From the NCBI GenBank assembly GCA_037349315.1, contig JBAIAC010000059.1, positions 18,260,501 through 18,324,500 of the forward strand: DNA of 64,000 nt, written 5' to 3'. The DNA is from Chelydra serpentina. Lineage: Eukaryota; Chordata; Testudines; Chelydridae. Within the stretch, counting starts at the first letter, position 1, and each line of letters opens with the position of its first letter. Below the pieces are notes generated by a model that was not told the origin of the DNA, made no database searches, and saw nothing but the letters and a program-made list of their open reading frames with translations. A program made the translations under genes and the position numbers. Below are positions 57,965 through 64,000 of the stretch, one piece after another.

Positions 57965-58340
57965 CTGAGATTTGACTAAGAGGAGGTCATTAGACACTTT
58001 GGTGAGAGCAGTTTCAGTGGACAGCAGGGGGCAGAAGCCAGGTTGGAGATGGTCTGGAATGGACTTGGAAAAGGGGAACACCAGATAGCATTTGTAAGCA
58101 GCACATTCACTGAGCTTAGAGATGAAAAGGAGATGGGGGTGGTAGCTGGACAGGCAACTGGAATCAAGGCTGTTTTGTGTTGCTGAGAGGGAAGAGACAA
58201 GAGCACGTCTGTATTACGAGGGGAAAGAGTCAGAGAAGTGTAAGAGGTTAAGGTAGGGGATGAGAGGGTGCACCAGAGCAATGAGGAGATGGGCCCAGGA
58301 CAGAAGTATATTTTATTCCGACTAACAGACTGCCAATGAA
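57965..58340 (-). mobile_element. L2-clade LINE reverse transcriptase fragment
   Basis: The minus strand gives FISKLSECAAYKCYLVF, then PDHLQPGFCPLLS, then TETALTKVSNDLLL. This matches the L2/CR1 RT order F-x-S-K-x-L-E-R-x-V, L-x-x-x-Q-S-G-F-R-P, T-E-T-A-L-x-K-V-x-N-D-L. Cysteines replace conserved arginines, and frames are interrupted. It directly follows the DIRS end. Confidence 0.75.
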
Positions 58341-59060
58341 TGGAGTGTGTATGAATTAGAAAAGTGAGTCCAGTTTGTACTAGGGTTGGGCAAACTTGTT
58401 TTGCCTAATTTAGAGGCCACTCAAACACTGTGGGTTTGAATGTCACTGGATTAGTGTTTCATGTAGGAAAAAGTGTGGAAAAAAAGGTGCAGAGAAGGGG
58501 AGAGGGAAAAAAAATCCAATGGAAAAATAAATACAGTATAACATATATGGGGCACCCCCTTGTGCCAATGTGGCATTTCTAGCCCTAATTCATAGCACAG
58601 GCTTCCCTTTAGCTAGAAGATCGTTTCTAAAAATAAAAAATTGGCTCACCCTGGAGGGGAGGGAAAGATGAATTTAAATTACAAGGACATCAGTTTCTAA
58701 ATGATAGGGGGTGAGGGTGTTCATTAATTCAAACCAGTTTCGTGAACCTTATAAATCCAGAAACTAATTTGTGAAGTTCAGAAAAGCCTCATACTCCTCC
58801 AGGTAACAATAACAACTCTTAGAATTTATTTAAACACTTTGCAAATATAAATCAATCAACTAACAAGATTCATCCCACTCCCCTGGCTGTGCTCTCTGCT
58901 TTCTGAGCTACATCACTGTACACCTGTATCCAGCAATCTCCAGGGCTTCTGGAGACATTTGTTGAAAGCCAGTTTTAATTTGCATTTTGCTTTCCTCTTT
59001 TCTTTCTTTCTATGGTGCCTTGTTTGAGTGATTCGGATTTGGGTTGGACTATAACATTAT

Positions 59061-59136
59061 GGGCCACATTGTCGGCTAGAGTAAATCGTTGATTTCAATG
59101 GAGCTACACCGATTCATACCAGTTGAGGAAGAGGCC
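59061..59136. repeat. Palindromic MITE (TGTAAATCAGC family)
   Basis: GGGCCACATTGTCGGC at the left, GAGTAAATCGTTGATTTCAA then GGAGCTACACCGATTCATAC, and TTGAGGAAGAGGCC at the right. Confidence 0.7.
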
Positions 59137-59324
59137 AGTGGTCCAAATCTGATATAAGACCAAAATTAGACCTGTCCTGTTCTCTCCAAATAACCACAAA
59201 CAATAGAGGGAGATTGGAGAAAGGCTTGGGGCAGGGAGAGAGAGAAGGGAACGAGAGTTGAAAGAGGAACAGAACTGGAGAACTGGAAGAGAATGAAAGG
59301 AGATGTAGAAAAGAGGAGCATAGG

Positions 59325-59425
59325 AATTTCCATACTTGACCAGACCAGATCAGATCTAGTCCATCATCCAGTCTCCAAAATCGGCCAATGCCAACTACTT
59401 CTGAGGAAGCTGCAAGTGACCAACT
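59325..59425 (+). repeat. Interspersed repeat, second copy of the 16069 family
   Basis: AATTTCCATACTTGACCAGA, ATCTAGTCCATCATCC, AATGCCAACTACTTCTGAG and GAAGCTGCAAGTGACC parallel the copy at 16069-16165. Confidence 0.6.
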
Positions 59426-59781
59426 ATAAAGTAACCCATCCACAGGGGAAGTTTCTTTCTAGTCCCCATCAATTAATGTTCAATTTAAATAAAAATAGAG
59501 AAAAGGCAGCCAGGAAAAGATATAAGGGACTGAAAAGAAGGGAAAGGAAAGTAAGAGAATAGGGAGAGAGGTAAAGACAGATGGGAGGCAGAGGATGATT
59601 TCACACACTGCTCACACCCAGGGGGACAATGATCAGGGTCTGAGGATGCTGGATACTCAATCATCCTCCATTCCTCCTACAGAAACCTCAACAAAGTTTG
59701 GGCACCTGGTATGCAGTGACCGCTGCCTATCACATGGCCCAGCATCGCCTCACTGATTCTTTGAGGTTCCCCATCCATTTA

Positions 59782-60762
59782 CAGTAACTCCTCACATAAC
59801 GCCGTCCTGGTTAACGTTGTTTCGTTGTTACGTTACTGATCAATTAGGGAACATACTCGTTTAAAGTTGTGCAATGCTCCCTTATAACAAAGCTTGCAGG
59901 AAGAGCAGCCCGTTGGAGCTAGCTGGTGGGGGCTTGGAACCAGGGTGGACCAGCAGCCCATCAGCTCCCCGCTCCCCTAAGTTCCTTGTGCAGCAGCCGC
60001 CCTGCAGGCTATCAATTGCCGGCAGTTCCAGCTGTCCCTCCCCCCACTGCCATGTGCTGCTCCTGCCCTCTGCCTTGGAGCTGCTCCCAGGAGCCTCCTG
60101 CTTGCTGTGCGGGGGGGCTAATGTCAGGGTGTCCCCTCCCTCCTGCTCCTGCACCCCGCTTATCGCTTCTCCATATAGAGCAGGGTGGGGGACATGGACA
60201 GAGCGTGACAGAGAGAGCTTGGGGCAGTAGCTGCTGTCTCAACTTCCTGAGCGACTTAAACAGACAATGTACTTAAGAGTGGGGTCAGCTTACTTAAAGG
60301 GGCAGTGCACATCTATCTCTCTCCCACACAGGGTGTGTGTCTCTGTCTCCCATGCTGTCTCCCTTGCCTCCATTCGTGCTGCCTTGTAGAGTGTGAGGCT
60401 ACATTAACAACAATCTGTTAACCTTTGAGGGCTCAGCCAAAAGCTAGTTCATCATTTAGCAGTAAGGCATTCCCTGGGAAATATCCCACCTTCTTCCACC
60501 CTCTAACTTCACCACCTCAACCAAGCTTCACAATCATCATCGCTGTGTACAGTATTAAATTGTTTGTTTAAAACATATACTCTGTGTGTGTGTATTTAAT
60601 ATATAGTTTTTTGTCTGGTGAAAAAAATTTCCCTGGAACCTAACCCCCCCCCCCACACCATTTACATTAATTCTTATGGGGAAATTGGATTTGCTTAACA
60701 TCGTTTTGCTTAAAGTTGCATTTTTCAGGAACATAACTACAACGTTAAGTGAGGAGTTACTG
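59782..60762. mobile_element. Tigger/pogo-like non-autonomous DNA transposon
   Basis: 981 bp with inverted ends CAGTAACTCCTCACATAACG and CGTTAAGTGAGGAGTTACTG, flanked by TA at 59780-59781 and 60763-60764. TA duplications and CAGT-starting ends are typical of pogo/Tigger within Tc1/mariner. The subterminal regions (TTAACGTTGTTTCGTTGTTA and TAACATCGTTTTGCTTAAAG) are also mutually related. No transposase is encoded. The 118-, 116- and 90-codon frames inside are chance GC-rich frames. Confidence 0.87.
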
Positions 60763-60764
60763 TA

Positions 60765-60890
60765 TTGTATCCACCTGCTGTCTACAGTCTTGTACTTAGA
60801 TTGTAAACTCCATGGGGCAGGGACTGTCTCTTTGTTAAATGTCTGGACTGTGCTTAGCACAATGGGACCACAAGATAGTAAGAGGGGGGA
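60765..60890 (+). repeat. MIR-type SINE, 3' part
   Basis: TTAGATTGTAAACTCCATGG, GGCAGGGACTGTCTCTTTG, GCTTAGCACAATGGGACC. It directly follows the Tigger-like insertion, which probably landed in it. Confidence 0.8.
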
Positions 60891-60894
60891 TGAC

Positions 60895-62180
60895 TCCTAC
60901 ATGTATTCAGAATAGTTTGACCAGGACAGGGGAAGGAAGAGAAGAAAATCCAGGCCAGAGCTTCAGCTGGCACCATTTGACACCTGTTGAGATTCTGACC
61001 CGATGTGTCATCCACAGTACCTCTTCAAGAACGGCACTCCCGCTATCACCTGACCAAGGCTGTCTCCCCTGCTGGGCAGGGTTTAAAGCAGAGCTGCCAA
61101 GATTCCAATGTCACCTATTCATGTGCATTATCCCTGAAGATGCCGTGACCCTGGAGCTGTGAGGGAGGCAGCAAAGCACATGGAGTTACTTCTCTTTTCA
61201 ATACATCTCCTCCCCCACCTAATCTATGGGTTTTTTTTCCCAATCCGATGTATACTTTCCAGCTCGTTTCCTCTTGCGGTTCTCATTTCCCGCTCCTAGG
61301 AGGTGAGCTCATACATTTCTCAATTACTGGCCAAAGAAAGGGAGAGAGAGAAAGAAATCTTATGGAAACAGATGAAGTCATGCCTGTGCAATGCCGTGTT
61401 ATGGCCCGTACTCATGGAGCCACGAGGAGGACGCAACCGCCCCCCGACCCTGGCGGGACACCCTGTTTTGTTTATTTCCTTCTCATTCTCTCTGTTGTTT
61501 TCTTCTTTGCCACTGAGAGAAGATGCACCACTGATACACAATAACAGCAGCATGTTTTTGTCTCCCTATTTCTCTCTCCCCCTCCCCTTTCATTCTCCCA
61601 CCCGTTAGCCCACCCCCACGGATCTTTGAGTCATTCACAGCACGCAGTTGAGTCAATAGTGAGCCCACAGACCATGTAGAAGTCTCCGAGTGCTGTGTAC
61701 TATGCCGATGGCTATGCGGACGCCGGAAAAGTTACACAAGGGAAATCTAAAGGCAATTAAAAGAATAATACAAGTGGTTGTTTAGAAAAAGGGGGGTAGG
61801 GAGGGGAAACTAAAATTAAAATAAATAAAGGAATGTTTTAATGAGGTTAACAGTGAAAGCTGAATTAGAGGCGCCTGAACGTCATCTATATATTTCTCAT
61901 ATAGAAAGGAGTTCTACCATGTGCAGCCAGAGCTGACTAAAACTAGCCAGGGCCTCAGGCTGAGAGAAACATTTGGACAGAAAGGAAAGAAGGTAATTGC
62001 TGCAAATGGAGACTAATTCAGAAAACAACTAACCCTGCATTGGGTCACAGTTCTTTTGCCTTCAAAGAGCTACTGATGCTTCATGGAACATTGGGGATGG
62101 AAGGCCAAGGAGCTCTGGAAAATCTTTCCTTCCTGCAAGTCACATATGGTTAGCACTTCGTTATCCTTATTCTTCATTCC
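60895..62180. other. No recognisable gene
   Basis: Unique-looking DNA. The reading frames near 61248-61608 overlap on both strands and show no domain. Confidence 0.4.
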
Positions 62181-62189
62181 CAAGGATGC

Positions 62190-62525
62190 TTCCTATCTGC
62201 CTAGGTACTTACATGGCCCTAGCATCATCACAGCATCCAAGCACCTTGCAGTCATTAACATAGCATTTCCCAAAGTGTGGGGGCATTTCCCTACAAGACA
62301 GCACAAAGGGCTAGCTGCAGGGTAGGTAGTAGGGGCCTGGATTAGTGTATTTCTTCTCATTATAGCCCCATGAGGTAAGGAAAGAGTGCCCCCTCTTTAT
62401 AGATGGGGGGAAAGAGGTAAGGAGAGACTTAAGGATTAACTCAAGGTCACACAGGAAAAGTTTGTGGCAGAGCTGGAAATGAAACCCAAGTCCCCTAGTT
62501 CAAGGTCAACGCCTTAAGCACAAGA
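62190..62525 (-). repeat. MIR-type SINE (antisense), long copy
   Basis: CAAGCACCTTGCAGTCATTA, CCCCATGAGGTAAGG, AACTCAAGGTCACACAGG, GTTTGTGGCAGAGCTGG and AAATGAAACCCAAGTCCCC are in antisense MIR order, preceded by an AGCACCTT-type 3' extension. Confidence 0.8.
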
Positions 62526-63348
62526 CCTTTCTGAGAGCCGGTCAAAAAAAAAAAGTTCTGATAAAAAACTGCCTTTTCCGTAAATAAAAATGTTCATGGA
62601 AAATGTGTTTCTTTGGACTTTTTTAAAGGAAAAAAACTTTGTGGGGAAGGTTGCTTTTCATCAGAAAAAGATTCTGCAAAAAACCTGAAAATTTCAAAAA
62701 TTTTCATGGGAAATAATTTCCATTTTTTATTTTCCATCAACTTTATTTTTTTCCTAGGAAAATCTTTATACTTCTTTTTAAATTGCAATAATTATCTGTT
62801 TTATCATGTATATTTGCTTCTGCAACAAACCCTGCAGCAGCCCTCTTCCCATATAATTTACTCTAAAAACTGACCCAGACAAAATCCTTTGTTGGATAAG
62901 ACTAAAGACCCACAGATCTGCAAGGCACTTTATAGACAAATACAAATAACAGGCCCGACTTGACAAATTCAAAATCTAGAACCAACCCTGGGCGGTGCTG
63001 AGCAATGGCATGTTCCACTGAATTCAATGAGAGCTGGAAATAGGTGCTCAATGTTTCTCAGGATTTGGCACTAAATTAGACATTAGAGATGACAGCAGAC
63101 ACATGTCATGTGCTAGCTGTGTGTATAACAATGAGTGAACTATGTCTTCCTCTTGTGGTAAGCCCACAGAGACGATAAGAGAGAGACCTCTACTAAAAAC
63201 ATCGGAGAGTCCTCCATTTATTCTAGTGGTAGCTACATATGTTTCTCTGGTTGAAGGGCAAGGATTTTAGTCCCAGTTCCCTGAGTGTGTTTTATACACT
63301 ATTTGAGTCTGTATCAGATGGATCAGTTACAAAAAGATAGGATTAATA

Positions 63349-63472
63349 TAGGGTGACCAGACAGCAAGTGTGAAAAATCAGGACAGGGGGTGAGGGGTAA
63401 TAGGAGCCTATATAAGAAAAAGACCCCAAAATCGGGACTGTCCCTATAAAATCGGGACATCTGGTCACCCTG
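63349..63472 (+). mobile_element. 124-bp hAT-type MITE, copy 5
   Basis: TAGGGTGACCAGA...TCTGGTCACCCTG, terminal A changed to G, with a perfect 8-bp duplication GATTAATA at 63341-63348 and 63473-63480. Confidence 0.93.
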
Positions 63473-63769
63473 GATTAATACAATATATACCTCAAGAGTT
63501 TGGCTGACAGAGGAATGTGGGTCAGTAACGGAAAGCTTTCTACTATATAAAGAAATTATGAATGCATAGAAACTGGACTGTCTTTGCAGTCCACCTGCAG
63601 TTTGGGAAATGCGTGTGTGATCCAAGAGACAGTGTACAGAGGACTCTATACAGCTCAAAACCATCAGCCATATTGTTAATAATATTTTTGTTTCGTAAGA
63701 GTTCATCTGCCCCATTTCTTATTCCGAACCAGACATCCTAACCCTGTGTTTGTGGCACCCGAATTAACA

Positions 63770-63935
63770 ATTTACATCTTCAAAGTGCATTAAGGTTGAG
63801 TAGTATCGTAATTACTGCTAGCCCTATATTACAGGCATGGAAATCAAGACTTAGTGAAATGTCATGACTTGCCTGAGCCCTACAGTGAGTCAGAATTGGA
63901 ATTCAGGTGCTCCTGATTCCCCACCAGGCCCTACA
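63770..63935 (-). repeat. MIR-type SINE (antisense)
   Basis: CATCTTCAAAGTGCATTAAG, GAAATGTCATGACTTGCCTG, ACAGTGAGTCAGAATTGGAA and TTCAGGTGCTCCTGATTCCC are in antisense MIR order. Confidence 0.75.
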
Positions 63936-64000
63936 ATAGACAATAATTATGATGTTACAAAAGAGAGGCTCAGCTGTGAAATCCTGCCCTCGTTAAAATC

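Noticed and set aside
59874..60276. Overlapping frames of 118, 116 and 90 codons
   Set aside because: All lie inside the Tigger-like element, on both strands, with low-complexity composition and no transposase motif.
1..64000. CRISPR arrays, bacterial operons or phage genes
   Set aside because: No regularly spaced direct repeats with spacers and no dense long coding frames. The vertebrate retroelement content makes a prokaryotic origin untenable.

Overview
The window looks like non-genic DNA from a turtle, most likely a cryptodire. The most specific evidence is a tRNA-derived SINE with a CR1-type tail at 53.52-53.70 kb, the Cry/tortoise Pol III SINE type. It is supported by CR1 ends and by many old MIR/L2-type elements, palindromic hAT-type MITEs, and DIRS-like, Ty3/gypsy-like and probable Penelope-like remnants. 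That mixture fits chelonians better than birds or mammals. I see no convincing host protein-coding exon, rRNA or tRNA gene, and no bacterial or phage features. The long reading frames are chance frames or pieces of transposons.

Layout. 0-4.3 kb: old MIR and palindromic MITE relics. 4.31-5.48 kb: a solo LTR with TATA box and poly(A) signal. 5.5-13.7 kb: unique sequence with MITEs (one perfect 124-bp hAT copy at 7.45 kb), MIR pieces and CA-rich tracts. 13.75-14.02 kb: a SINE-sized inverted-repeat element with 13-bp target duplications and a hammerhead-ribozyme-like core. 16-18.9 kb: MITEs and MIRs, one MIR split by a 400-bp GC-rich hAT element. 19-32 kb: mostly unrecognised, possibly intronic or intergenic unique DNA, with LTR-like stretches near 24.7-25.4 and 28.1-28.8 kb. 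32.2-34 kb: a MIR with a nested MITE, a 5'-truncated non-LTR retrotransposon with an 11-bp target duplication, and a CR1 3' end. 35-43.7 kb: an L2-like fragment, MIRs, three more 124-bp hAT copies, microsatellites and a CpG-rich palindromic element. 44.1-45.6 kb: a MIR split by about 1.2 kb of LTR-like DNA. 47.5-48.5 kb: Ty3/gypsy gag and pol relics in unexpected order. 51.67-52.51 kb: another solo LTR with an internal minisatellite.

52.6-58.0 kb is the richest block. It is a degraded DIRS1-like retroelement on the minus strand, with inverted terminal repeats, a gag related to the LAP2alpha C-terminal domain, reverse transcriptase pieces and a tyrosine-recombinase tail. It is itself broken by three younger insertions: the 53.2-kb inverted-repeat element, a Cry-type SINE and a solo LTR. 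Then come an L2-clade RT fragment, a 981-bp Tigger-like element with TA duplications inside a MIR, two more MIRs and the fifth 124-bp hAT copy at 63.35 kb.

The nested insertions give a relative history. MIR/L2 and palindromic MITEs are oldest. The DIRS, gypsy and CR1 activity is undated relative to these but clearly degraded. The LTRs, Cry SINE, inverted-repeat element and the uniform hAT MITEs are later. All family names come from recognition of motifs and remembered consensus forms, without a database search.
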